This document shows positions 8,788-17,186 of a stretch of 64,000 nucleotides of DNA, in pieces; the first letter of the stretch is position 1; each line of letters begins with the position of its first letter. The position numbers were made by a program, and so were the translations under genes. The notes under the pieces were generated by a model. It was not told where the DNA came from, did no database searches, and saw only the letters and a program-made list of their open reading frames with translations. The DNA is from Trichococcus patagoniensis (GTDB taxonomy: Bacteria > Bacillota > Bacilli > Lactobacillales > Aerococcaceae): contig NZ_QAOM01000010.1 of NCBI RefSeq assembly GCF_003051085.1, forward strand, positions 1 to 64,000. Direction: 5' to 3'.

Positions 8788-10572
8788 TCAATCGTTCCGT
8801 TCGCCAAGTTCCTCCTTGATCAGCATCGCAGTCTTTTCCGGGATGCCCAATGCTTTGAGGTCTTCGTAGCTGGCTTCGCGGATGTTCTTCATCGTCTTGA
8901 AATGCTTCAGGATCTTCATGCGGGTTTTCGGTCCGACACCTTCGATCTGGTCCAATTGCGAAGCGATGCTGTTTTTTGCGCGCACTTGGCGATGGAAAGT
9001 GATTGCGAAACGGTGGACCTCTTCCTGGATTCGCTGCACAAGATGGAAGGCCTGGCTGTTCGGACTGAGTTCCACGATTTCATCCTTCTCGCCGAAGATG
9101 AGCGAGGACGTCTTGTGCTTCGTGTCCTTGACCATGCCGGCAACCGGAATGTCCAGCCCGAGTTCGTCCTCCAGCACTTCCTTGGCGGCATGCACCTGGA
9201 CTTTGCCGCCGTCCATCAGGATCAGATCCGGCATGGCGCGTCCTTCGCGCAGCAGACGGCTGTATCGGCGGCGGATGACTTCCTGGGTCGTCGCGAATTC
9301 GTTGCTTCCTTCGACCGTCTTGACTTTGTATTTCCGGTAGTTTTTGCGTTCCGGCTTGCCGTCCTTGTAAACGACCATCGCCGAGACCGGATTGGTTCCC
9401 TGGATGTTCGAATGGTCGAACGATTCGATAATCTCCAGATATTCGATGCCGAGCGCCTCGGAAAGTTCCTGGATGGCGCCGACCGTCTTGTGGGTGTCGC
9501 GCTCGATCAGCATGAATTTCTCAGTCAGCGCCAGTTCGCTGTTCGTGATTGCCAGTTCGAGGATGCTGCGCTTGCTGCCGCGGACCGGGGTGTGCACCTT
9601 TGTTCCGAGCGCTTCCTGAAGCAATTCCGTGTCGACGCCTTTCGGGACGAGCACTTCCTGCGGCAGGATATGATTGGGATCCTGATAGAACTGCATGATG
9701 AAGGAAGCCAGCTCTTCCTCAGGCGTATCGTAGCAAGGGAAAAGGGCGGCTTCGCGTTTGATGATCGAGGACTGGCGCAGCAGGAAGACCTGGATCGACA
9801 GCCAACCTTTGTCCATATGGAAGGCGAAGACGTCGCGGTTCGTGTAGTCGCGGGACATGACCGTCTGTTTTTCGACGGTCGCCTCGATATAGCTGATCTG
9901 GTCGCGGTAATCGGCAGCCTGCTCGAAGTTCAGGATATCGGCGGCGCGGTGCATTTTTTCCCGCAGATCCTTCTTGATTTCCTTGACCTCGCCGTTCAGG
10001 AAAGCGGCAATGCGTTTGATCTGGGCATCATATTCCTCTTTTGATACCTCATGATCGCAGCAGCCGATACATTGGCCCATATGGTAATAAAGGCAGGCGC
10101 GCTTGGAATTTTTGGCGCACTTGCGCAACGGGTAGATTTTCTGGATGAACTCCTGCGTCTCAGTCGCCGCGTAGACGTGTGGATAGGGGCCGAAGTAGAG
10201 GCCGCCGTCATCCTCGACCGTCGAAGTGATGAGGAGCTGAGGATCCTTTTCGTTGGTGACCTTTAGATAGGGATACATCGTCCCTTGCTTCAGCTTGATG
10301 TTGTATTTCGGCTGGTAACGCTTGATCAGATTGATCTCCAGCAGCAGCGATTCCTTGTCCGTCTTGGTGACGATCGTTTCGAAGCGCTCGATGTCCGCGA
10401 CCAGCAGCTGCGTTTTGCCTTCATGCTTGCTGTGGAAGTAGGACTTCACGCGGTTCTTCAAATTTTTGGCCTTGCCGATGTAGATGATTTCGTCATCCTT
10501 GTCCCGCATGATGTAGCAGCCGGGCAAGTCGGGCAACAGCGCCAATTTTTGGTTGATTTCTTCTCTGCTCAT
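8788..10572 (-). CDS. uvrC: Excinuclease ABC subunit C
   Basis: Nuclease of nucleotide excision repair; it cuts on both sides of a lesion marked by UvrA and UvrB. The 594-residue protein has the N-terminal GIY-YIG nuclease domain (GCYIMRDKDDEIIYIGKAKN, residues about 15-35). A UVR helical segment rich in Asp/Gln/Tyr follows near residue 200, then the RNase H-like second nuclease domain. Two C-terminal helix-hairpin-helix motifs complete it (QIEGVGPKTRMKIL and LGIPEKTAMLI). The start is ATG 10572: GGA lies 9 bases upstream. The frame extends to a TTG at 10581, but that codon overlaps the ribosome binding site. The gene stands alone. Confidence 0.97.
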   Translation of the reverse strand: MSREEINQKLALLPDLPGCYIMRDKDDEIIYIGKAKNLKNRVKSYFHSKHEGKTQLLVADIERFETIVTKTDKESLLLEINLIKRYQPKYNIKLKQGTMYPYLKVTNEKDPQLLITSTVEDDGGLYFGPYPHVYAATETQEFIQKIYPLRKCAKNSKRACLYYHMGQCIGCCDHEVSKEEYDAQIKRIAAFLNGEVKEIKKDLREKMHRAADILNFEQAADYRDQISYIEATVEKQTVMSRDYTNRDVFAFHMDKGWLSIQVFLLRQSSIIKREAALFPCYDTPEEELASFIMQFYQDPNHILPQEVLVPKGVDTELLQEALGTKVHTPVRGSKRSILELAITNSELALTEKFMLIERDTHKTVGAIQELSEALGIEYLEIIESFDHSNIQGTNPVSAMVVYKDGKPERKNYRKYKVKTVEGSNEFATTQEVIRRRYSRLLREGRAMPDLILMDGGKVQVHAAKEVLEDELGLDIPVAGMVKDTKHKTSSLIFGEKDEIVELSPNSQAFHLVQRIQEEVHRFAITFHRQVRAKNSIASQLDQIEGVGPKTRMKILKHFKTMKNIREASYEDLKALGIPEKTAMLIKEELGERND

Positions 10573-10687
10573 CCGTTTCAATCCTTTTACTTTTTGTTAA
10601 GAATAGTATAACATGAATGGAAACATACGTTCAGCCGTTTGATCTTGGCGCGGCGAAATCCTTTCCAGCAGCAAGGAAGTGAAAAAA

Positions 10688-11932
10688 GTGTCAAAGCATA
10701 TGAAATATGAAAAGTGGCAGCGTCAAACGGCGCTCTTTTTGGGCAGTCAGACGATTTCGCTGTTCGGCTCTTCCCTTGTCCAATACGCGATCTTCTGGTA
10801 TCTGACCTTGGAAACGCAGTCCGGCGTCATCATGACGCTCTCGACCATCTTCGGCTTCCTGCCGACGTTCTTCATCTCGCCGTTCGCCGGCGTGTGGGCC
10901 GATCGCTACAACCGGAAGCGCCTGATCGTCCTTTCCGACGGCATCACCGCGATCTCGACTTTGGTGCTTGTCCTCCTGTTCCTGGCCGGGCAGCGTTCGA
11001 TCTGGATCCTGCTGGCGACCTCGGCCATCCGCGCAGTCGGGGCGGGCATCCAGATGCCGGCGGTCGGCGCCATCCTGCCGCAGATCGTGCCGGAAAAGGA
11101 ATTGACCCGGATCAACGGGCTCAACGGCAGCATCCAGGCCGTCGTCATGCTGGTTTCGCCGATGATCAGCGGCGCGCTTTACCAATTTGCGCCGATGGAA
11201 GGCATTTTCCTGATCGATATCGTGACCGCGGCTTTGGCGATCGCCATCCTAGTGTTCCTGCTGAAAGTCCCGACGCATGAAAAAGCCAGCCAGGAGCAGG
11301 TCAGCAATTATCTGCAGGACATGAAACTAGGATTCCGTTACATCCAAAACCACGCGTTCATCAAAAGGCTGTTCCTCTATTTTTCGCTCGCCTTTTTCAT
11401 GGCGGCGCCGGTGTCGTTCCTATCCCCTTTGCAAGTCGCGCGTTCGTTCGGTGAGGACGTTTGGCGCTTGACGGCGATCGAAATCGCCTTTTCCATCGGG
11501 ATGATCGGCGGCGGTCTCTGGATCGCGTCATGGGGCGGCTTCAAGAACCGGATCCATTCCATCGCGGCGGCGATCGCGGTCATGGGTTTGAGCACTTTCG
11601 GGATGGGTGTCATCCCGGATTTCTGGATCTACCTCTTCCTGATGGGGCTGGTTGGGCTATTCATCCCGCTGCTGAACGCCCCGAGCATGACGCTGCTGCA
11701 GGAAAAGGTCGAGGAGGATTTTCTTGGCCGCGTCTTCGGCGTCCAAAGCATGGTCGCAAGCTCGATGATGCCGTTGGGGATGCTGGTCTTCGGACCGCTG
11801 GCGGACCGGATGGCGATAGAAATCCTGATGGCCGTATCGGGCGTGTTCCTGATGGTCGTGGCATTCTTCGCTATCCGCGACCGGGTCCTATTGGAAGCGG
11901 GGAAACCGGAAGATTCGGACAAGCAGGGATAG
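10688..11932 (+). CDS. MFS transporter, MefA-like drug exporter family
   Basis: A 414-residue permease with about 12 hydrophobic segments, expected to export a small molecule by proton antiport. The cytoplasmic loop after the second segment has GVWADRYNRKR, the signature of the major facilitator superfamily. The overall start (KWQRQTALFLGSQTISLFGSSLVQ) resembles macrolide exporters of the MefA group. GTG 10688 fits the AAGGAAG at about 10672-10678 with 8 bases between. An ATG at 10700 would lie too far away. No repressor is linked, so drug specificity is unknown. A diverged 52-bp hairpin array follows the stop codon. Confidence 0.85.
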   Translation: MSKHMKYEKWQRQTALFLGSQTISLFGSSLVQYAIFWYLTLETQSGVIMTLSTIFGFLPTFFISPFAGVWADRYNRKRLIVLSDGITAISTLVLVLLFLAGQRSIWILLATSAIRAVGAGIQMPAVGAILPQIVPEKELTRINGLNGSIQAVVMLVSPMISGALYQFAPMEGIFLIDIVTAALAIAILVFLLKVPTHEKASQEQVSNYLQDMKLGFRYIQNHAFIKRLFLYFSLAFFMAAPVSFLSPLQVARSFGEDVWRLTAIEIAFSIGMIGGGLWIASWGGFKNRIHSIAAAIAVMGLSTFGMGVIPDFWIYLFLMGLVGLFIPLLNAPSMTLLQEKVEEDFLGRVFGVQSMVASSMMPLGMLVFGPLADRMAIEILMAVSGVFLMVVAFFAIRDRVLLEAGKPEDSDKQG

Positions 11933-11945
11933 GAATGTGTTGAGG

Positions 11946-12286
11946 TTGTCCGATTCAGTGCGATTATCGGACAAGTTGCGATAAGAATATGTTGAGGTTG
12001 TCCGATTCAGTGTGGTTATCGGACAAGCAGCGATAAGAATGTGTTGCGGTTGTCTGATACTATGCGATTATCGGACAAGCAGCGATAAGAATGTGTTGCG
12101 GTTGTCTGATACTATGCGATTATCGGACAAGCAGGGATAAGAATGTGTTGCGGTTGTCCGATTCAGTGCGGTTATCGGACAAGCAGCGATAAGAATGCTT
12201 TGAGGTTGTCCGATTCAGTGCGATTATCGGACAAGCAGCGATAAGAACGTGAAGAGGTTGTCCGATACTTTTTAGTTATCGGATAA
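11946..12286. repeat. Second 52-bp hairpin array (TTGTCCGAT family, diverged linkers), 7 copies
   Basis: Units start at 11946, 11998, 12050, 12102, 12154, 12206 and 12258, exactly 52 bp apart. Each has TTGTCCGAT, an 11-base spacer (TCAGTGCGATT type) and ATCGGACAA. The arms, spacer length and period equal those of the array at 6966, but the spacer and linker sequences differ completely. Two units carry TTGTCTGAT, which still pairs through G-U in RNA. The last unit ends in TATCGGATAA. The array lies between two convergent genes. Confidence 0.95.
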
Positions 12287-12333
12287 CCGCAACCCGAAAG
12301 AAAACAACCATAAAGGACAAAATAGATGTAAAC

Positions 12334-12388
12334 AACACCAAAAGAAGGGCCGGACACATTAAATGTGCCGGCCCTTCTTCGGTGTTTT
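12334..12388 (-). terminator. Bidirectional terminator between the MFS and ribonucleotide reductase genes
   Basis: AACACC and GGTGTT enclose AGAAGGGCCGG paired with CCGGCCCTTCT around an ACACATTAAATGTG loop helix. Only the third base from the outer end mismatches. Confidence 0.9.
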
Positions 12389-12391
12389 CAG

Positions 12392-14965
12392 TTACAATCC
12401 GCATTTCAGCTGCGCGCCGCAATTGGTGCACGTGTTGCAGCCGCCCAGATCTTCGACCGTACCTTGTCGGCAGATCGGGCAGGTGTCGCCGATTTCGTTG
12501 CCGATTGTGACATCAGTGGACGCGAGACTGGCTATCGAATCCACCAGGAAAGTCTTGTCCTTGTTGATTTTGACGTGCTCTTTTTCTTCTTCAAGCTTGG
12601 CTTCGTCATCCCAAACGTTTTCTTCGGCTTTCAGCGTCAACACTTGCGAATCGCGGCTGCCGTCGACGTAGACCGTACCGCCCTTGGCTCCGCCCAGGTA
12701 AAGGCGCTCGTAGATTTTCTCGACTTGATCGACAGTATAGCCTTTCGGCGTGTTCACCGTTTTTGAAATGGAACTGTCGACCCAGCGCTGGATCGTCGTC
12801 TGCACATCGACGTGCTCCTCGGGGGCAAGCGTCATGGCAGTCGCAAAATAATCAGGCAATTGGTTCGGATCGGCGTCCGGATGGCGATCCAGATATTCTT
12901 GGACGATCTCCGCCTTCACTTCGATGAACTTGCCGAGACGGCCGCTGCGGTAATACGTGAAGGAGAAGTAAGGCTCCAAACCGGTGGAAACGCCGGCCAT
13001 CGTGCCTGTCGATCCGGTAGGCGCCACCGTCAACAGATGCGAGTTGCGGATGCCGTATTTCAGGATGCCTTCACGGACGTGTTCCGGCATTTTTTTCATG
13101 TAGCCGGTGTTGATGAAACGCTCGCGCAGGATCTGCGTTTCTTTTCCGGTCTGTCCGACCAAGAACGGGAAGCTGCCGCGCGTTTTCGCCAACTCGATGC
13201 TTTCCTCATAGGCCGCCACGGCGATCGTTTCGAATACTTGGTCGATCAGCTGCAGGCTTTCCAGTGAACCGTAACGGACGCCGCAATAGATCAGCATATC
13301 CGCCAAGCCCATGATCCCCAAGCCAATCCGGCGTTCGCCGAGCGCTTGTTTCTTGTTTTCTTCCAAGAAGTAAGGGGTGGAGTCGATGACGTTGTCCTGC
13401 ATATGGATGCCGGTGCGGACGGTCTGTTCCAATTTGGCGAAGTCGACCATCTGCAGGTCCTTGTTGACCATTTCGGCCAAGTTGACAGCGGCCAAGTTGC
13501 AGACGGAATAGGCTGCCAATGGCTGCTCGCCGCAGGGATTGGTCGCGACGACTTTTTGGCCATAGGCGACCGCATTCGTCATTTTGTTTGCGTTGTCGAT
13601 GAAGAAGATGCCTGGTTCGGCGGCGTAAGTGGCGCAGACGTTGATCAGGCGCCACAATTCGCGGGCATTGACGGTACGGAAAGTGGTGACAGCGTTGCCT
13701 GCGGCTTCCCAATCGCGGACATCGCCGCAGTTGGTCCATTCGGCATCGTAGTGCATCATCTCGGCTTCATTGTAGTGCTCCACATCCGGGAAACGCAGCG
13801 CATACTCCTCATTCCTCATCACGGCGTCCATGAAGTCGTCGGTGATGCAAACGGAAATGTTGGCGCCGGTCAGGAATTCAGGATTGTTGACGGTGTAAGT
13901 GCCGCCATCACGCAGTTTCTTTTCGGCTTCATGGATGACCGAGGCGTCAAAACCGCCATGTCCGGCAATGTGCTTGTAGTTGACGATGCCTGTGTACATG
14001 TTGATGTCTTTAGACGAAAATGGCGTGAAATGCAGCTTTTCCTTCGCCAGCATGCGGATCTGTTCATCCTCAAAATTTTCGATGATGTAGCGGAGGATGC
14101 GCGGATTCTGCATCTTGGAAATGATGAATTCGAAGATGTCCGGATGCCAGTCGGCCAGCATGATCATCTGGGCGCCGCGACGGGAACCGCCTTGTTCGAC
14201 CAGATGCGTCAGCTTGGCGATGTCGTCCATCCAGGAAACGGAACCGGAAGAGCGGCCGTTGACTCCTTTCACCAATGTATGGCGCGGGCGCAAAGTCGAA
14301 CCGTTTGAGCCAACGCCACCGCCACGGCTCATGATTTCCATGACTTTTTTGCGGTGATCGGAAATACCGCCGCGCGAGTCGGGCACGAAAGGCATGACGT
14401 AACAGTTGAAATAGGTCACATCGGTACCGGAGCCGGCGCCGTAGAGCACGCGCCCGGCCGGGATGAAATTCAAAGCTTTTTGTTCTTCGTAGAACTTCAG
14501 GAACGCTTCATGGCGCAGTTCCGGCGTGATTTCGACCTCGGCCAGACCATGCGCATTGCGCATCGCAATCTGTTCGTAGAAAAGCTCCAGCGGTTTGTCC
14601 AATGTCAGGATCCGGCGCGTCACGATGCCGCCTTCCTCGACTTCGAAATCATCGATGTTGTGCTGGTATTCTTCGGAAACTTTGATGCGGACAGTCTGTT
14701 CCTTGTGGTTTACGGAAAGGACGGTTCCTGTTCCGCGGGCCGGATATTTCGGGTCCTCCTTGACCGTCAGAATCACCAGATCCCCTTCGGACAGGGTCTC
14801 CTTGGTAGAATCCTTGTAGGAGTAGCGATCCAACATGACGAGGCGGGACACTCCCTCGTAAGTCACGTGCATATCATCCGTGATCGGAAATACATGCGGG
14901 AACCGCTCGATGTCCTTGTTCAATTTTTCAAATCCTGCTTTAAATGTGGTCTTTGTTGCATCCAC
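12392..14965 (-). CDS. nrdJ: Adenosylcobalamin-dependent (class II) ribonucleotide reductase
   Basis: Makes deoxyribonucleotides from ribonucleotides using an adenosylcobalamin radical, with or without oxygen. The 857-residue protein has the active-site segment NPCGEQPLAAYS with the catalytic Cys and Glu. Its C-terminal tail carries redox and zinc-ribbon-like cysteines (CPICRQG, CNTCTNCG). The start is GTG 14965: AAGGGAG lies 8 bases upstream of it. An in-frame GTG at 14974 overlaps that site and is rejected. Two NrdR-like boxes lie just upstream, so repression by NrdR is likely. The enzyme implies that the cell makes or imports vitamin B12; no B12 gene is in this window. Confidence 0.95.
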   Translation of the reverse strand: MDATKTTFKAGFEKLNKDIERFPHVFPITDDMHVTYEGVSRLVMLDRYSYKDSTKETLSEGDLVILTVKEDPKYPARGTGTVLSVNHKEQTVRIKVSEEYQHNIDDFEVEEGGIVTRRILTLDKPLELFYEQIAMRNAHGLAEVEITPELRHEAFLKFYEEQKALNFIPAGRVLYGAGSGTDVTYFNCYVMPFVPDSRGGISDHRKKVMEIMSRGGGVGSNGSTLRPRHTLVKGVNGRSSGSVSWMDDIAKLTHLVEQGGSRRGAQMIMLADWHPDIFEFIISKMQNPRILRYIIENFEDEQIRMLAKEKLHFTPFSSKDINMYTGIVNYKHIAGHGGFDASVIHEAEKKLRDGGTYTVNNPEFLTGANISVCITDDFMDAVMRNEEYALRFPDVEHYNEAEMMHYDAEWTNCGDVRDWEAAGNAVTTFRTVNARELWRLINVCATYAAEPGIFFIDNANKMTNAVAYGQKVVATNPCGEQPLAAYSVCNLAAVNLAEMVNKDLQMVDFAKLEQTVRTGIHMQDNVIDSTPYFLEENKKQALGERRIGLGIMGLADMLIYCGVRYGSLESLQLIDQVFETIAVAAYEESIELAKTRGSFPFLVGQTGKETQILRERFINTGYMKKMPEHVREGILKYGIRNSHLLTVAPTGSTGTMAGVSTGLEPYFSFTYYRSGRLGKFIEVKAEIVQEYLDRHPDADPNQLPDYFATAMTLAPEEHVDVQTTIQRWVDSSISKTVNTPKGYTVDQVEKIYERLYLGGAKGGTVYVDGSRDSQVLTLKAEENVWDDEAKLEEEKEHVKINKDKTFLVDSIASLASTDVTIGNEIGDTCPICRQGTVEDLGGCNTCTNCGAQLKCGL

Positions 14966-14993
14966 AATAATCACTCCCTTATTTACGGCGAAA

Positions 14994-15041
14994 ACACTAG
15001 ATGTTGTGCTGTCGGTTTGTTTCTCATACTATATATACTAA
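14994..15041 (-). promoter_or_regulatory. Two NrdR-like boxes in front of nrdJ
   Basis: ACACTAGATGTTGTGC at 14994-15009 matches the NrdR box consensus (ACACWATATMTWGTGT) at 14 of 16 positions. ATACTATATATACTAA at 15026-15041 is a weaker second copy. Their starts are 32 bp apart, close to three helical turns, which is the usual arrangement for NrdR. The sites sit 30-75 bp before the nrdJ start, in the promoter region. Confidence 0.7.
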
Positions 15042-15355
15042 TTCTGTTCATCGGATAAATCAAGGGGAACAGTCGGCGAATTGGATTATGCAAACGGATG
15101 AAAACGTTATTCGGATGGAAGGGGATGCGTTTGTAAATATATATCGGCCAATAAGAAGTGGGTGCCGTGCGCCGGGATGGGGATGTCGGCTGTTGTGGAA
15201 AGAACGAATGGCGAACAGCCGAGATGGCAAGCCGCTATCTGGATCCGAACAACCCAACAAATCCGACCCGGAAAATAATGCGAAACAGTACCCTGTCAGC
15301 CCTCCCAAAAGCTATAATAAAAGCAGAAAGAACTACAAAAGAAAGGAGCTCAAGC
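15042..15355. other. Non-coding interval between nrdJ and the sirtuin gene
   Basis: I see no convincing gene here. The frames through it lack ribosome binding sites. TATAAT at 15313-15318, 43 bases before the sirtuin start, may be its -10 box, but no good -35 matches it. Confidence 0.5.
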
Positions 15356-16102
15356 ATGAATGATGATAAAGAACGCTTCGCGGATATGATCCGCAATTCG
15401 CAGCGCATCGTCGCTTTCACGGGGGCGGGCATCAGTACGGAGAGCGGCATCCCGGATTTCCGTTCGGCGGGCGGGATGTTCGACAGGCTGAGTGGCCGCC
15501 ATTTCAGCGGCGAAGAGACACTCAGCATCGGTTTCCTGGAAACTTATCCGCAGCTCTTTTTCCGCAATTATGCGGCGCATTTCGATTTTTCGCAGGCGCT
15601 CCCGAACGCCGGCCATCGCTTTTTCGCCGCGCTCGAGCAGACCGGCAAGAAAGTCACCGTCGTCACCCAGAACATCGACAATCTGCATCAGTCCGCCGGC
15701 AGCAGCGCAATCATCGAACTGCACGGGAACGGGGCGAGATGGCGGACGTTCGATACGGGCGAACCCGCTGATGCCTCAGCAATCAGCATGGACGCAGAAG
15801 GCATCCAACGCGATCCCCAAGGCAGGATGGTGCGCCCCGATATCGTGCTCTACGGCGAAATGCTCGACGAGGAGGCAATGGAGCGCGCAGCCGCGGCAAT
15901 CGGCGCGGCAGACATGCTGGTCGTCATAGGCACCTCGTTGGCCGTCTACCCAGCCGCGAGCTTCGTCCACTATTTCAAAGGACCGTACGCAGTCCTCTTG
16001 AACCGGACGCCCGTGCCGCAATCCTTGCATTTCCAATTGGCCGTCCAGACCGATGCAGGAGCCTTTTTGGCGGACGTCTGGGAAGAATATTTTGCAGAAT
16101 GA
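15356..16102 (+). CDS. Sir2-family NAD-dependent deacylase without zinc-site cysteines
   Basis: Expected to use NAD to remove acyl groups from lysine, or possibly to transfer ADP-ribose. The 248-residue chain has the NAD motif GAGISTESGIPDFR (residues 23-36), TQNIDNLHQSAG (104-115) and the catalytic histidine in ELHGN (His123). It also has RPDIVLYGEM and GTSLAVYPA. Ordinary sirtuins bind zinc with two CxxC pairs between the catalytic His and the RPxIVLYGE segment. Here that stretch has no cysteine, and neither has the whole protein. The start is ATG 15356 with AAAGGAGCT just upstream. It is followed after 48 bp by a toxin-antitoxin pair with no terminator between, so the three genes are probably one transcript. 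Confidence 0.88.
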   Translation: MNDDKERFADMIRNSQRIVAFTGAGISTESGIPDFRSAGGMFDRLSGRHFSGEETLSIGFLETYPQLFFRNYAAHFDFSQALPNAGHRFFAALEQTGKKVTVVTQNIDNLHQSAGSSAIIELHGNGARWRTFDTGEPADASAISMDAEGIQRDPQGRMVRPDIVLYGEMLDEEAMERAAAAIGAADMLVVIGTSLAVYPAASFVHYFKGPYAVLLNRTPVPQSLHFQLAVQTDAGAFLADVWEEYFAE

Positions 16103-16150
16103 ATCATAAGGCGCATTAACAAAAAAAGGATGTGGGAAGGGGGAGTCGTT

Positions 16151-16666
16151 ATGCCCAAACTGAGTCAGCTGGCGAGGTATCTGGTCTATTCCTACGAAAA
16201 CCATACGGCAGCCCGGTTCGGCGACAACGAGCTGAAGCTGCAGACGATGCTTTATTTTGCGCAGCGGGAATGTCTGGCACTTGTGGGTGAGCGTTTGTTC
16301 GAAGAAAGCTTTGAAGCTTGGGAAGAGGGACCGGTGCTGCCGGGAATGCAGTTCTTCTTCGAGGAAGGCTACGATCCCTTCGAACCATTGGAGATGAAAA
16401 AGTTGACGGAGCGCGAACAGTTCATCCTCGACCGCATCGTCTTTGCGTACGGGCAGTATGAAGGTTGGTATTTGGCGGATTTGGCGCGCCACGAAGCATC
16501 CTGGCGCAACAGCAGAACGGCAATCCCGGCGGAAGAAACCGAGCCAAAACTTCTGGAACTTGCGGGTATCCGCGAGGACGCGAAAAAAGTCCGGCTGTAT
16601 GACACATTATTTGATGTTTATCTGGATGAGTTGGAGGATTTCGAAGGGGAGGTGCTCGAGCCATGA
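16151..16666 (+). CDS. Panacea-domain (DUF4065/SocA-like) antitoxin
   Basis: A 171-residue soluble protein with the Panacea signature: an N-terminal helical part with KLQTMLYFAQ (residues about 30-40) followed by AWEEGPVLPGM. Panacea domains neutralise many unrelated toxins, usually from a gene directly upstream of the toxin. ATG 16151 is preferred to ATG 16130 because AAGGGGGAG lies 5-6 bases upstream. Its last codons overlap the next gene by 4 bases (ATGA), so translation is probably coupled. Antitoxin function is inferred from domain and position. Confidence 0.8.
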   Translation: MPKLSQLARYLVYSYENHTAARFGDNELKLQTMLYFAQRECLALVGERLFEESFEAWEEGPVLPGMQFFFEEGYDPFEPLEMKKLTEREQFILDRIVFAYGQYEGWYLADLARHEASWRNSRTAIPAEETEPKLLELAGIREDAKKVRLYDTLFDVYLDELEDFEGEVLEP

Positions 16667-17055
16667 ACGAAACGCAAGCCTACATCGGTGCCATTGTGAA
16701 GACACGTTTTGCCTATCATGACCTTGAAACGGACAAAATCGCCTTCAAATCGCGCCCGTTTCTGATCATCGGGGCCGAATACGACACGCTGCCGTGCGAC
16801 TTCACCGCCTTTCCGATTTCGAAAGTGTCGACGAGCCAAAATATCGACCCCGTCCACGACATCAAGGTCGAAAAGGAACGCTATCCCAAACTGAGCCTGA
16901 ATGCGGAAGTTTCCTACATCCGCGTCCATAAAATCCAGACGATCCACAGTTCCCAGCTTGCAATCGGGATGCTGTCTTCCTTAAATGAAACGTATCCGGA
17001 ACTTTACGCAGAAGTGAAGGATGCTTATCGGGATTTTTTCGGAGGACTATTCTGA
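16663..17055 (+). CDS. PemK/MazF-like toxin candidate
   Basis: A 130-residue protein with the outline of the MazF/PemK beta-barrel. It starts with a glycine-led strand (IGAIVKTRF), has KSRPFLIIG in place of the family's RPVLVI segment, then DFTAFPIS for the iTS strand, and SYIRVHKIQTIHSSQL near the end. MazF-type toxins cleave mRNA at short sequences. The match is by pattern, not by identity of catalytic residues, so enzymatic activity is uncertain. It overlaps the Panacea gene by 4 bases and ends before a strong terminator, as expected for the last gene of a toxin-antitoxin operon. Confidence 0.72.
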   Translation: MNETQAYIGAIVKTRFAYHDLETDKIAFKSRPFLIIGAEYDTLPCDFTAFPISKVSTSQNIDPVHDIKVEKERYPKLSLNAEVSYIRVHKIQTIHSSQLAIGMLSSLNETYPELYAEVKDAYRDFFGGLF

Positions 17056-17091
17056 CTGAGCGGAGCGGTGCCCCCTATTGGAACGCACCGC

Positions 17092-17156
17092 GCAAAAAAA
17101 CACCCCTGCATAGCGGAGGCCCATGATGAGCCTCCGTCTAAGCAGGGGTGTTTTAC
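17092..17156. terminator. Bidirectional terminator between the toxin operon and the sortase cassette
   Basis: AACACCCCTGC pairs with GCAGGGGTGTT around an inner GGAGGC/GCCTCC helix, flanked by A and T runs. A decayed copy of its left half occurs at 19694-19724. Confidence 0.9.
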
Positions 17157-17186
17157 AAGCGTTTATGCAAGCTAAGCGACATGCGC

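Noticed and set aside
8758-10044. Plus-strand frame of 428 residues opposite uvrC
   Set aside because: Mirror frame of a strongly conserved uvrC; no binding site and no family motif.
15001-15355. Small gene between nrdJ and the sirtuin
   Set aside because: The frame has no binding site, and the first part overlaps the NrdR-like boxes.
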